Shown one piece after another: positions 50,575-59,198 of a DNA stretch of 64,000 nucleotides. Under the pieces are notes generated by a model, which was not told the DNA's origin, ran no database searches, and saw only the letters and a program-made list of their open reading frames with translations. The stretch's first letter is position 1; every line of letters starts with the position of its first letter. A program made the translations under genes and the position numbers. This DNA comes from Hymenobacter sublimis (GTDB taxonomy: Bacteria > Bacteroidota > Bacteroidia > Cytophagales > Hymenobacteraceae): positions 3,808,001-3,872,000 of the forward strand of contig NZ_CP095848.1 of assembly GCF_023101345.1 (NCBI RefSeq), read 5' to 3'.

Positions 50575-51863
50575 CGCACTGCGCTAAAAATACCGATTGG
50601 TTCGGGCCGCTGGCCGATATCGGTACGGATGTAAACATCCTGAAATTTAACTCTTTCTACTTCCCGATACACGTGATTCACAGCATCTTCCAGCTCCTCG
50701 CCGTGCCCCACCAGCACCATCACCCGGCCGCCGCTGGTCACAAGCTCACCCTCCACAGTACGCTTGGTAGCACCATGGAATGCGAGGACGCTGGGGTGCA
50801 GTTCCTCGAGGCCGGTAATGGGAAAACCCGTCGGGAACTGAGCTGCCGGGTAGCCGCCCGAGGCCAGCACTACGCCCACGTAGTAGCCGCGGCGTTGGCG
50901 CACCACCGTTTGCTGGAGCTTGCCATCCAAGGTAGCTTCAATGAGTTCCAGCAGGCTGCTTTCCAGGGCCGGCAGCAGTACTTCGGCTTCCGGGTCGCCG
51001 AGGCGCACGTTGTATTCCAGCAGCTTCGGACCCTGGGGCGTGAGCATGATGCCGAAGTATAGGAAGCCTTTGAAGTCAAACTGCTCGTTTTGCAACCCGC
51101 GCAACGTGGGGTCCACGATGCTGGTGCGGATGGCGGCCAGGATGTTGTCGTCGCAGAACGGGACGGGGCAATAGGCGCCCATGCCGCCGGTGTTGGGGCC
51201 CTGGTCGCCGGCCAGCAGCTGCTTGTGGTCCTGAGACGGGGCCAGCAGGCGGATGCGGTTGCCATCCGTCACGCCAATGATGCTGATTTCGGGGCCGGTC
51301 AGTTTTTCTTCCAGCAAGAAGCTAAACCAGCCGGTGTGCTGCTGCTGCAAGTCGTCGAGGGCCGCGTGGGCTTCTTCCACTGAAGAGCACACGTACACGC
51401 CTTTACCGGCCGCCAGCCCGTCGTATTTCACCACTACCTGCCCATCCAGCTCGGTAGCTTTGGCGCGGGCTTCGGCTAGCTTGTCGCTGCGGTACTGCCA
51501 CGATAGGGCCGTGGCTACCCCATGCCGCCGCATAAAGTCCTTGCTCCACACCTTGGAGCTTTCCAGCGTGGCCCCGGCCCGGCTGGGACCAAACACCCGA
51601 ATGTCAGTACCGGCGAAGTAATCCGCTACCCCGGCGGCCAGCGGCGCCTCGGGCCCTACCACAATCAGCTTTACCCCGTGGGTTTGGCAGAAGCGCTGAA
51701 TGGCGGGAAAGTCGGTGGCGCTGAGGTCGGGGTGGCTGTTAGGAATACCGCCGTTGCCGGGCAGCACGTGCACGGTAGCCCCGTCGCGGGTCAGCTTCCA
51801 CGCCATAGCATGTTCGCGGGCCCCACTACCGAGGAGTACTATGGTTTTATTGCTGGTGCTCAA
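50571..51863 (-). CDS. purD: Phosphoribosylamine--glycine ligase
   Basis: A 430-residue ATP-grasp enzyme that makes GAR. The chosen start is TTG at 51863, giving MSTSNKTIVLLGSGAREHAM, the usual PurD opening; a longer TTG frame from 51911 would add a leader of 16 residues unlike the family. No ATG is available. Motifs: GPEAPLAAGVADYF, VVKYDGLAAGKGV, FLLEEKLTGPEISI and YNVRLGDPEAEVLLP. Its stop overlaps the purN start by four bases. A non-purine gene stands directly upstream. Confidence 0.95.
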   Translation of the reverse strand: MSTSNKTIVLLGSGAREHAMAWKLTRDGATVHVLPGNGGIPNSHPDLSATDFPAIQRFCQTHGVKLIVVGPEAPLAAGVADYFAGTDIRVFGPSRAGATLESSKVWSKDFMRRHGVATALSWQYRSDKLAEARAKATELDGQVVVKYDGLAAGKGVYVCSSVEEAHAALDDLQQQHTGWFSFLLEEKLTGPEISIIGVTDGNRIRLLAPSQDHKQLLAGDQGPNTGGMGAYCPVPFCDDNILAAIRTSIVDPTLRGLQNEQFDFKGFLYFGIMLTPQGPKLLEYNVRLGDPEAEVLLPALESSLLELIEATLDGKLQQTVVRQRRGYYVGVVLASGGYPAAQFPTGFPITGLEELHPSVLAFHGATKRTVEGELVTSGGRVMVLVGHGEELEDAVNHVYREVERVKFQDVYIRTDIGQRPEPIGIFSAVR

Positions 51864-51903
51864 AGTTGTGTAATTGGTTAGGTAGTAGATGTATTGCTTG
51901 ACC

Positions 51904-52368
51904 TTAATCAAGAGAAAAGGCTTCTGATCCGTCTCCTACTTCCTCAATTTGCCAGTTACGAAACCGTATTCCCATTCCGTGCTCTTCCTCGAATTCACAC
52001 CTAAACTCAAGGCCAAAATGACCTGCTTCAAGTTCGAAGGGAAGATGAATTGCCATTAGTTGGTAGAATTGGCGTAGAGCGGCAGCATCGTCTGCTACTG
52101 GAAGGCTATACGACTCACCATATTCACTTAATGCCTTGACAAGTAGCTGGTAGTATTTGAACGCAGCATTAGCAATTGTGCCTTCTAGACTCGGTAGCTT
52201 CTGCAGCAATTCGTTTACAACCACTTCAGCAGCTTTTGCCTCCTCTAAAGTAGTATCTACCCCAAAGCACAACCGGACTGGTTCTGTTGCTTGCAGAAGA
52301 TTTAGGGAGACTTCAGCCACTAAATCGTCAAACTCATCCGTTCGTACTGTATCCTTCCAGTTACTCAT
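51904..52368 (-). CDS. AT-richer hypothetical protein inside the purine cluster
   Basis: A 154-residue acidic soluble protein, ATG at 52368 (MSNWKDTVRTDEFDDLVAEV). Central helices (EVVVNELLQKLPSLEGTIAN, YYQLLVKALSEYGESY) precede a beta-rich end, HFGLEFRCEFEEEHGMGIRF then NWQIEEVGDG. The ending recalls immunity-like or DUF6985-type proteins, but I am not certain. Its DNA is visibly AT-richer than the pur genes on both sides, which points to recent arrival. It ends just ahead of purD. Confidence 0.75.
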   Translation of the reverse strand: MSNWKDTVRTDEFDDLVAEVSLNLLQATEPVRLCFGVDTTLEEAKAAEVVVNELLQKLPSLEGTIANAAFKYYQLLVKALSEYGESYSLPVADDAAALRQFYQLMAIHLPFELEAGHFGLEFRCEFEEEHGMGIRFRNWQIEEVGDGSEAFSLD

Positions 52369-52380
52369 ACAAGAATCATC

Positions 52381-52764
52381 TTAGCTGATGTCGTCGATGG
52401 AAATGATCTGGCCATTCGCAAACTGAAAAACCGACTTGCCCTGCAGCCGCAGCGCGTCGCCGGCGTTGAGGCCGTTGGGAAAGTCGATGGCTGCTACGGC
52501 GGAGTAATCTAGCGCTACCTCCACGCGGTTGTCAGCTACTTGCCAATTGGTAGCGCGTTGCGCCCGCTGAGAGAAGTACTGCAGGGCTTGCGTGGCCTGC
52601 TGGCGGAAGGCTTCCTTGCCAGTCGTCGTCACGTTCACTTCACCGCCAGCAATATTTCGGAACACCACGTCCTCGTGCAGATGGCGCACCATGCCGTCTA
52701 CATCGAAACGGTTGTACGCTTCGATGTAGCTTTCCACAAGGTGTTTTTGGGCGGCAATTTCCAT
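52381..52764 (-). CDS. SnoaL-like NTF2-fold protein
   Basis: A 127-residue single-domain protein of the SnoaL/NTF2 superfamily: LVESYIEAYNRFDVDGMVRH, DVVFRNIAGGEVNVTTTGKE, then the strand NWQVADNRVEVALDYSAVAA and VFQFANGQIISIDDI. Such proteins bind or transform small ligands, but no family-specific active residue can be named. It is transcribed with the neighbours on either side (12 bp to the next gene). Confidence 0.85.
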   Translation of the reverse strand: MEIAAQKHLVESYIEAYNRFDVDGMVRHLHEDVVFRNIAGGEVNVTTTGKEAFRQQATQALQYFSQRAQRATNWQVADNRVEVALDYSAVAAIDFPNGLNAGDALRLQGKSVFQFANGQIISIDDIS

Positions 52765-52812
52765 GCGGGCGATGAGGTCAGTGTGCTGTTGCTTATGGCT
52801 GGTAACGTTACG

Positions 52813-53352
52813 TCAGCGGGAGGTAGGGCTAGCCGTGAAAGAGGCCCTGTTTAGTACCATCAGCCGGTGGTCGAAGTAGTGGTCGTTAACGCGGAGGTAT
52901 CTTTTTTGCAGGCCGTATTGCTCAAATCCCAGACTTTCATACAGCTGATTAGCAGCCGCGTTGCCCACTATCACGCCCAGGTAAATCTGCTCCAGGTCTG
53001 GCAGCGCAAAGGCAGCTTGCAGAGTGCGTAGCAGCAGGGCCCGGCCGAGGCCTTGTCTTTTGTAAGCCGGACTCACGCACACCTGACGGATGTCGCCCTG
53101 GTGCCGAACCTTGCGGCGGCTAGCCTGCAAAAATGCGCACATCCCTACCAGCTCCGTTTCATTGAAAGCGCCCATAACAAACGCCCCGGGCTCCTGCGCT
53201 TCGATGTGCTTTTCGAAGTACAGCGGCCCCAGCTGCTCTTCTTCCTCCACGGAGGAGCCAAAGCTGGCCGGGTACTCCGCTAAGCACGCCAACCGCAAAC
53301 GACGGTAGGCAAGGCTATCAGCAGGAAGCAACTGGCGAATGGCAACGGGCAC
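52813..53352 (-). CDS. GNAT family N-acetyltransferase
   Basis: A 179-residue acetyltransferase. The acetyl-CoA motif A is IRQVCVSPAYKRQGLGRALL, preceded by MCAFLQASRRKVRHQGD and followed by IYLGVIVGNAAANQLYESLG with a C-terminal FEQYGLQKRYLRV. The start is GTG at 53352. It could act on a small amine or protein N-terminus; the substrate is not inferable. It sits between purC and purD with two other non-purine genes. Confidence 0.88.
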   Translation of the reverse strand: MPVAIRQLLPADSLAYRRLRLACLAEYPASFGSSVEEEEQLGPLYFEKHIEAQEPGAFVMGAFNETELVGMCAFLQASRRKVRHQGDIRQVCVSPAYKRQGLGRALLLRTLQAAFALPDLEQIYLGVIVGNAAANQLYESLGFEQYGLQKRYLRVNDHYFDHRLMVLNRASFTASPTSR

Positions 53353-53410
53353 AGAATCTGAATTAAGAGGCGAAATGAGGTAGCTGAACGTGACAGGTAG
53401 TAAGCCTAGC

Positions 53411-53528
53411 TTACAGCACCCGCAGCTCTGCGTAGGTGGCGCGCAGCTGGGCTTTAGTTTCTTGAATGTCGCGGCGGAGCTGTTCGTACAGGTGGAGCTT
53501 GAGCAGCGTTATCGGGGCGCATTACCAT
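53411..53528 (-). pseudogene. Possible small frameshifted gene remnant
   Basis: Just past purC, the minus strand has an ATG at 53528 reading MVMRPDN, and another frame, one base off, reading LLKLHLYEQLRRDIQETKAQ and LRATYAELRVL before TAA at 53411. A single-base shift near 53508 would join them into a ~40-residue helical protein. This may be the tail of a lost gene. No family was recognised. Confidence 0.3.
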
Positions 53529-53566
53529 GAGGTTGAAGGTAGCCGAGGGCATTATTACCGATGAGT

Positions 53567-54499
53567 TTAGGCGTCTTTCATGATGCCAGCGCGCACGAGG
53601 TTACCCACGAGGCGGGTCCGGACGTCACCGCCGCTGGTGGTTTCGTTGCCGGTGGGCAGTGGACTACCCGTGATACGCTCGTAGATGTCGAGGTAGCGGC
53701 GGCTGGCTTCCTGGGAAACTTCGGGAGTGAGGGCGCGGGGGTACTGGCCATCCTGCTTGTTGGCAATCAGCCACTGGCGCACGTATTCCTTATCCATCTG
53801 CTCCACGGCCTCGGGATTTTGGGCGTAATCCTCGGCGCTCCAGAACCGCGAGGAATCGGGCGTGTGGATTTCATCAATCAGGATCAGTTCCCCATTCAGC
53901 AGGCCAAATTCATACTTGGTATCTACCAGGATGATGCCGCGCTCCGCCATCCACTGCGAGGCGAAGTTGAACAGCTCCAGCGACTTCACCCGCATCTGTT
54001 CGTACAGCTCCGCCGACACCCAGCCTTCCGACACCAGGTTCTCCGGCGTAATCTCGCGGTCCGACTCCTCTTTGGTCGTCGGCGTTACGAGGGGCTCGGG
54101 AAATTGCTGGTGCTTGGTCATGCCGTCCGGCACGGTTACCCCCGAGAAGGTGCGCTGGCCCTGCTGATAACCGCGCCACATAGAGCCCGTGAGGTAGTTG
54201 CGCACAATCATCTCCACCCGAATCGGCTCAGCTTCCTTGGCCAAGGTCACATTCGGGTCGAGCAGCGCAATCACGTGGTTCGGGATGATGTGCTGGGTTT
54301 TGTCGAACCAGAAAGCGGCCAGTCCGTTCAGCACCGCGCCTTTGTGGGCCACGGGCGTTTCCAGCACCGAGTCAAACGCTGAGAGGCGGTCAGTTACCAC
54401 GATGAGCCGCTCGCCCGAAGGAGCGCGGTACGAGTCGCGAACTTTACCGCGGTGCAGCAGCTCAAGCTGGGGCGTCGCGAAGTGGTTGAGGGTGTTCAT
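53567..54499 (-). CDS. purC: Phosphoribosylaminoimidazole-succinocarboxamide synthase
   Basis: A 310-residue SAICAR synthase of the longer (yeast ADE1-like) type. ATG at 54499 gives MNTLNHFATPQLELLHRGKV with the GKVRDSY motif; the upstream extension of this frame runs through a terminal repeat of the DUF559 unit and is not used. Further motifs are RLSAFDSVLETPVAHKG, VRNYLTGSMWRGYQQGQRTF and the Glu/Asp-rich LILIDEIHTPDSSRFWS. It adds aspartate to CAIR. The start codon lies only eight bases from the repeat. Confidence 0.96.
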   Translation of the reverse strand: MNTLNHFATPQLELLHRGKVRDSYRAPSGERLIVVTDRLSAFDSVLETPVAHKGAVLNGLAAFWFDKTQHIIPNHVIALLDPNVTLAKEAEPIRVEMIVRNYLTGSMWRGYQQGQRTFSGVTVPDGMTKHQQFPEPLVTPTTKEESDREITPENLVSEGWVSAELYEQMRVKSLELFNFASQWMAERGIILVDTKYEFGLLNGELILIDEIHTPDSSRFWSAEDYAQNPEAVEQMDKEYVRQWLIANKQDGQYPRALTPEVSQEASRRYLDIYERITGSPLPTGNETTSGGDVRTRLVGNLVRAGIMKDA

Positions 54500-54506
54500 A
54501 TGGTGT

Positions 54507-54548
54507 GACCCCACCCCCCGGCCCCCTCCCCGGTGGGGAGGGGGTGCC
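54507..54548. repeat. Terminal inverted repeat, purC-side copy of the DUF559 unit
   Basis: A 42-bp sequence (GACCCCACCCCCCGGCCCCC then TCCCCGGTGGGGAGGGGGTG) that is the exact reverse complement, with one mismatch, of 55015-55056. Each copy is itself partly palindromic (CTCCCCGG/CCGGGGAG). It lies just upstream of the purC start. Confidence 0.95.
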
Positions 54549-54583
54549 AAGCGACAGTGGGCTGGTTTAGGATTTGGTGTCTG

Positions 54584-56044
54584 TTATGAATTACTGCGCA
54601 GGCGTTCGGTCTGATTGGTCTGGTCAAGGTGGCGCTGAATGGTAGCCAGTACTTTCTCCGTCTGGGTCAGGACTTCATCGTTCGTGAAGCGAAGCAACTG
54701 GTAACCTAACTCCTGCAAGGCATGAGTCCGACCAGCATCGTACTCCGCTTGCCCGACTTCTGCGTGCACGTCGCCGTCTACCTCCACAATCAGCTTGTCC
54801 GGTATCGTGACAAAATCAACGATGTAGGCGTCAATAGCATGTTGCCGCCGAAACTTTACGTCTAGTTTCTGCCCTCGCAGCTCTTCCCACAACCGCTCTT
54901 CTGCAGGGGTAGGCTGTTTCCGCATATCCCGAGCGTACTCCTTTAATGCCTCCCATTTCTGAGGGGTGGTTGTGAATACACTTCCAGCAATGCTAGTTTC
55001 CGCCGGTGCCGTCTGGCTCCCCCTCCCCACCGGGGAGGGGGCCGGGGGGTGGGGTCCACGGATATGCTCTACAATGTTGCGGAACAGCCGCAACCCATCC
55101 CCTTCTTCCGAAATGCTCGGATTCAACCGTTTTCTTCTAGCCCAGTCGGGATGATTGTAGAGCGAAAGGAACGCCTCGGGGTGGGGCATCAGTCCGAATA
55201 CCTGGCCGGTGGTGTCGGTTAGGCCGGCGCAGTTCAGGTCGGCGCCGTTGGGGTTGTGCGGGTACACGTCGGTGGGCGAGCCATCGAAATCAGTGTAAGC
55301 CAGACAGTTTAAGGCCTGGGCTTCGATTTCGGCTAGGGTTTCTTCGCCCTTGATAATGAGGCGGCCTTCCCCGTGGCGCACGGGCACCTCCAGGGTGTCG
55401 ATGCCTTTAAGGAAGGGCGAGTTCGACTCGGGGTTGACTTTTAGCCGTACCCACCGGTCTTCGTAGCGGCCTGAGGCATTGTGCGTCAGGGTTACTTCGG
55501 GCGTCACGTTGCCGCTGAGGTTGGGCAGTAGGCCGAGCTTTACCAGTACCTGGAAACCGTTGCAGATGCCCATTACAAACTTGCCGTTAGCAATGAACTT
55601 CTTGATATCATCGAGCAGGGTACGGCCCTCGGCATTTTTGCGGTAGCGCAGCTTGTTGGCTAGCACCACCCCGGAGCCTAGGTCGTCGCCGAAGCTGAAG
55701 CCGCCGGGAAAGTTCAGAATGTCGTAGTCGTGGATGCTGACGTGGCCGTGCAGTACCTGGTTCAGGTGCACGATGGTTGGCTCGGCGCCAGCTAGCTTGT
55801 ACGCAGCCGCAAATTCTTCTTCGCAGTTGATGCCGAAACCTGTCAGGATGAGGGCGCGCACGGGTTGCTGAGGCGCAGTTTGGGCCGATGAATGACCTAA
55901 AGGCTGGGTCGTTTCGTGGCCGGCGTCCACGCTTTTGAAGCCGAGCACGAGGAGGTTACCGTTCGCATCCGTGACGGGGCCGCCGTGGTCGAGTTGGGGC
56001 CGCGGGGGCGTATTCAGGTCCGGCAGTTTGGGTTGTTCTTCCAT
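54584..56044 (-). CDS. purQ: FGAM synthase glutaminase subunit PurQ fused in frame to a DUF559 domain
   Basis: A 486-residue chimera. Residues ~62-329 are PurQ, which supplies ammonia for FGAM formation: VRALILTGFGINCEEEFAAA, oxyanion region LNFPGGFSFGDDLG, nucleophile Cys161 (MGICNGFQV) and His288/Glu290 (LMPHPEAF). A normal PurQ would end after LRLFRNIVEHIRG. Here residues ~330-344 (PHPPAPSPVGRGSQ) are the translation of a 42-bp repeat, then residues ~360-472 are DUF559 (PAEERLWEELRG, KFRRQHAIDAYIVDFV, LIVEVDGDVHAE, GYQLLRFTNDEV), with Asp410, Glu421, Asp423 and His427 as likely nuclease residues. The first ~60 residues are also an extension. purL ends within its start codon. Confidence 0.93.
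   Translation of the reverse strand: MEEQPKLPDLNTPPRPQLDHGGPVTDANGNLLVLGFKSVDAGHETTQPLGHSSAQTAPQQPVRALILTGFGINCEEEFAAAYKLAGAEPTIVHLNQVLHGHVSIHDYDILNFPGGFSFGDDLGSGVVLANKLRYRKNAEGRTLLDDIKKFIANGKFVMGICNGFQVLVKLGLLPNLSGNVTPEVTLTHNASGRYEDRWVRLKVNPESNSPFLKGIDTLEVPVRHGEGRLIIKGEETLAEIEAQALNCLAYTDFDGSPTDVYPHNPNGADLNCAGLTDTTGQVFGLMPHPEAFLSLYNHPDWARRKRLNPSISEEGDGLRLFRNIVEHIRGPHPPAPSPVGRGSQTAPAETSIAGSVFTTTPQKWEALKEYARDMRKQPTPAEERLWEELRGQKLDVKFRRQHAIDAYIVDFVTIPDKLIVEVDGDVHAEVGQAEYDAGRTHALQELGYQLLRFTNDEVLTQTEKVLATIQRHLDQTNQTERLRSNS
55015..55056. repeat. Terminal inverted repeat, purQ-side copy of the DUF559 unit
   Basis: The reverse complement of 54507-54548, one mismatch in 42 bp. It lies within the purQ reading frame and is translated as GPHPPAPSPVGRGSQ. 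Confidence 0.95.
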
Positions 56045-59000
56045 TAGGATTGCGCCGCTTCGTGCTGGCCGAAGCCGATAAGTCGATTAACTGGGCCGTT
56101 GGTCCACTCGTGGCGCAGGGCCGCCGTGCTGGCCGAAATGACCGTCTGGCCGCCGTGGCGCACCGTGAGCTGGCTGTCTTGCGTCACCACGCCGAGGCGG
56201 GTAGCGCGGGCTCCGAAGTGCTGCTCGAAGGCTACCACATCCTCCGGCGCCACCGTGCCCACGAAGCGGGAGTGCGACTCCGAGAACAACTGCACGTGCA
56301 CCGGCAGGCCATCTGGCAACTCCACATCAGCCCCGAAGCCGTGACCAAACGTGGCTTCTGCTAACGCAACCGCCAAGCCTCCATCCGACAGGTCGTGGCA
56401 GGACTGGATGAGGCCGTTGTCGTTGGCCTGACCCATCAGCGTGTAGAGGGCTTTGGCTTCCTCGAACCGCACCTTGGGCACGTTGGCGCCAAGCTCCCCG
56501 AAGAGCTGGTAGAATTCCGAGCCGCCTAGCTCGTCGTAGGTTTCGCCCAGCAGGTACACTACGTCGTCGGCTTGCTTGAAGTCGGAGGTGATGGTGCGGC
56601 GCACGTCCTCGATTTTGGCAGTCATGGAGTACAGGACCGTGGGCGGAACGGAAATCTTCACGCCGTCGGCCTTGAAGTCGTTCTTCATCGAATCCTTGCC
56701 CGAGGTGAGCGGGATGCAGTAGGCCGCCGTGGCGTCGCGTAGGGCCTGACACATGCGCACCAGCTTGGCTAGCTTGTGCTTGCCGTCGGGGTTGGTAGCG
56801 GGGTCGTACACCGAGTCGGGTACGCAGAAGTTGTCGTTCACCGACCAGAAGTTGCCGTCGCCGTAACTCAGGTTAGGCAGCTTCCCTCCTACCGCCACAA
56901 TCTGGCGCACGGCTTCGTCAAACGCGCCAGCCGACATATCATAGGCGTCAATGTCTCCAAAGCGGGGCAGGATACCATTACTCACGGCTACCCCTTCCCA
57001 ACTTTCGAAGTTGAAACGGACCACGGCCGCATCCTGCGGAGCCTGCCCGGTTGCGCCCATGAGTGGCTTGATAATGGTGCGGCCTTTCACCTCGTGGTCG
57101 TACTGCCGAATGACTGATTCGCGGGAGCAGATGTTGAGGCTGCCCAGCAGGCGGTTTAGCACGTCGGTATAGTCGAGCGCAGCGGGTAGCGCGGGCTCCT
57201 GGGCGGTAGGCTTCTGCCACTCGGCTTCCAGCACTTTGCGCGGCACGCCATTGTGTAGGAACTCCATATCAATGCGCGCCACCGACTCCCCGTCGAAGCG
57301 CACATCCAGGCTGCCATCGGAGGTGAAGTAGCCGATATCGGTCAGCTCCACTTCCGTTTCCTGGCCTAGAGCCATCAGCTCGGCCATCTTGCTTGGCTCC
57401 ACTGCCAGCGAGAACCGCTCCTGCGACTCCGATACAAAGATTTCCCACGGGCGTAGGCCAGGGTACTTCAGAGGCACTTTCTCCAACTCCACCACGGCGC
57501 CGCCGCTGATGGTAGCCAATTCGCCAATGCTGGAGGACAAGCCGCCCGCACCATTGTCGGTGCTGCACTTGATGAGGCCGCGGCGGGTAGCCAGAATCAG
57601 AAAGTCCATGGCCAGCTTCTGGGTAATGGGTGAGCCGATTTGCACAGCCGTAGCGGGCGAGGTTTCGTCCAGCTCGATGCTGGAGAAGGTCGCGCCGTGG
57701 ATACCGTCCTTGCCTACCCGGCCGCCGGCCATGATGATGCGGTCCTGGGCGTCAATCTTCTTTTCCCACGAGTCGAGGCCGGCCAGCTGCATGGGCATCA
57801 CGGCGCCGGTGCCGCAGTACACCAGGGGCTTACCGGCGTACCGGTCATCGAACACAATGGCCCCGTTCACCGTCGGTACCCCCGACTTGTTGCCGCCATC
57901 CTCGATGCCCTTGCGCACACCTTCGAAAATGCGGCGCGGGTGCAGCTGGTTGCTCAGCAAAGTGCCGTTGAACTCGGGGTTGCCGAAGCAGAGCACGTTG
58001 GTGTTGAACAGCAGCTTCGCGCCGCCAATGCCAGTAGCCAACGGGTCGCGGTTGTTGCCCAGAATGCCAGTAATAGCGCCGCCGTAAGGATCAATGGCCG
58101 AGGGTGAGTTGTGGGTTTCGACCTTCCACACAAACAACGACTCCGGGTTGATGCGCACGGCGCCCGCATTGTCACTGAACACCTTAATCAGCCAGTCGTT
58201 GCCGTTGGCGCGGAGCTGACGGTCTACCTCGGAGGTAGCGTTTTTGATGTAGGTCTTGAATAGGGAATCGACTTCGAACTCCTCACCCGTATCCGCGTCC
58301 CGGTACTTAATGAGGGCCGAAAACTCTTTATGCTTGCAGTGCTCCGACCAGGTTTGGGCAATGATTTCCAGCTCGCAGTCGGTGGGGTCTTGGGCTAGGC
58401 CCGCGGCTTGGCGCTCCTCAGCCATGCTGGTGTAATGGTCACGCACGGCGCGCATTTCCTCCAGGTTCAGGGCGTAGAGGTTGTCTTTCGACAGCTTAAC
58501 CAGCTCCTCATCCGAGAGGCCAACCAGCGGCACGGTGTCCGTAATAGATTCGGCCCCACCACCCGGCCGCGGCGTGTAGTCGCGAATCTGGGCGATGGGG
58601 CCGACCTCGAAGCGGTTGATCATTTTGTTGCCGAGCAGGTCTTCGGCCAAGCGGCGCAGGCTACTCTCCGGCAGCTCGTGCTCCAGAAAGTAGAGCCGTT
58701 TGCTGAAGATGTGCTGGGTATGGGTGTCCAGCGGCTGGTTCAGGAAGTCGCCGAGGGCGTTCTGGGCCGATATGCCTTCGTCGTCCGTCACACCGGGCAG
58801 CTTGGCCACTAAGATGTAGCTTTTGTATTCGGCGCCGTGGCGGAACTCGTCGAGGGCCACATCGTGCAGGACGGGGTCCTGGAGGCAATGGGTGGCGAAG
58901 TCGCGCAGTTGCTCGCCCGCCAGGGGGTAGCGCACCGTGTAGAGGGCGGTGCTTTGCACCCGGCCGGTGGTTAGGCCGAGGTGGCGGTGGGCAGCTTCGG

Positions 59001-59073
59001 CTACGCGCTGGCCCTCGCCATCGTGTTGGCCGGGCTTGAGCAGAAGCTGTATGGTTCTTTGGGTAGCGTCCAA
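56044..59073 (-). CDS. purL: Phosphoribosylformylglycinamidine synthase, large subunit with N-terminal PurS-like region
   Basis: A 1009-residue FGAM synthase without a glutaminase domain; that activity is PurQ, next downstream with a 1-bp overlap (TAATG). The first ~170 residues hold PurS-like halves (IQLLLKPGQHDGEG; KRLYFLEHELPESSLRRLAE). Then come IIAQTWSEHCKHKEFSALI, the ATP site VWKVETHNSPSAIDPYGGAI, and the second half with CSTDNGAGGLSSSIGELATI, SCHDLSDGGLAVALAEA and the closing RFVGTVAPEDV. The start is TTG at 59073, since no ATG or GTG fits. This size and fusion are usual in Bacteroidota. Confidence 0.96.
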   Translation of the reverse strand: MDATQRTIQLLLKPGQHDGEGQRVAEAAHRHLGLTTGRVQSTALYTVRYPLAGEQLRDFATHCLQDPVLHDVALDEFRHGAEYKSYILVAKLPGVTDDEGISAQNALGDFLNQPLDTHTQHIFSKRLYFLEHELPESSLRRLAEDLLGNKMINRFEVGPIAQIRDYTPRPGGGAESITDTVPLVGLSDEELVKLSKDNLYALNLEEMRAVRDHYTSMAEERQAAGLAQDPTDCELEIIAQTWSEHCKHKEFSALIKYRDADTGEEFEVDSLFKTYIKNATSEVDRQLRANGNDWLIKVFSDNAGAVRINPESLFVWKVETHNSPSAIDPYGGAITGILGNNRDPLATGIGGAKLLFNTNVLCFGNPEFNGTLLSNQLHPRRIFEGVRKGIEDGGNKSGVPTVNGAIVFDDRYAGKPLVYCGTGAVMPMQLAGLDSWEKKIDAQDRIIMAGGRVGKDGIHGATFSSIELDETSPATAVQIGSPITQKLAMDFLILATRRGLIKCSTDNGAGGLSSSIGELATISGGAVVELEKVPLKYPGLRPWEIFVSESQERFSLAVEPSKMAELMALGQETEVELTDIGYFTSDGSLDVRFDGESVARIDMEFLHNGVPRKVLEAEWQKPTAQEPALPAALDYTDVLNRLLGSLNICSRESVIRQYDHEVKGRTIIKPLMGATGQAPQDAAVVRFNFESWEGVAVSNGILPRFGDIDAYDMSAGAFDEAVRQIVAVGGKLPNLSYGDGNFWSVNDNFCVPDSVYDPATNPDGKHKLAKLVRMCQALRDATAAYCIPLTSGKDSMKNDFKADGVKISVPPTVLYSMTAKIEDVRRTITSDFKQADDVVYLLGETYDELGGSEFYQLFGELGANVPKVRFEEAKALYTLMGQANDNGLIQSCHDLSDGGLAVALAEATFGHGFGADVELPDGLPVHVQLFSESHSRFVGTVAPEDVVAFEQHFGARATRLGVVTQDSQLTVRHGGQTVISASTAALRHEWTNGPVNRLIGFGQHEAAQS

Positions 59074-59198
59074 AAGGGGGGTGGTTATCTATTTTTCGGG
59101 TTTCCCACGCCTGGGCGAAGGTGCCCACGTGAGGAAGCATACCCGCGCAGGGTACGCCGAAAATGCCTTGCCGCGGGCCGATTGCCGCTACGGTAGGT

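Larger units (their letters stand above)
54507..55056. mobile_element. 550-bp DUF559 unit with 42-bp inverted ends, inserted at the purQ 3' end
   Basis: The unit is bounded by inverted copies of a 42-bp GC-rich repeat (54507-54548 and 55015-55056) and contains one coding segment, a DUF559 nuclease domain on the minus strand. It lies between the natural end of PurQ and the purC start. No target-site duplication is obvious, and there is no transposase. Its spread may depend on enzymes encoded elsewhere, or the nuclease domain itself may take part; both are inferences. Such C/G-rich repeats next to DUF559 genes are known in other bacteria, but a gapless fusion to a host enzyme is unusual. Confidence 0.8.

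Noticed and set aside
54500..54550. Upstream extension of purC through the GC-rich repeat
   Set aside because: It translates a terminal repeat; ATG at 54499 gives the family N-terminus.
54507..55056. Classical insertion sequence at purQ
   Set aside because: No transposase and no clear target duplication; the unit holds only a DUF559 domain, so it is described as a mobile-like unit and not an IS.
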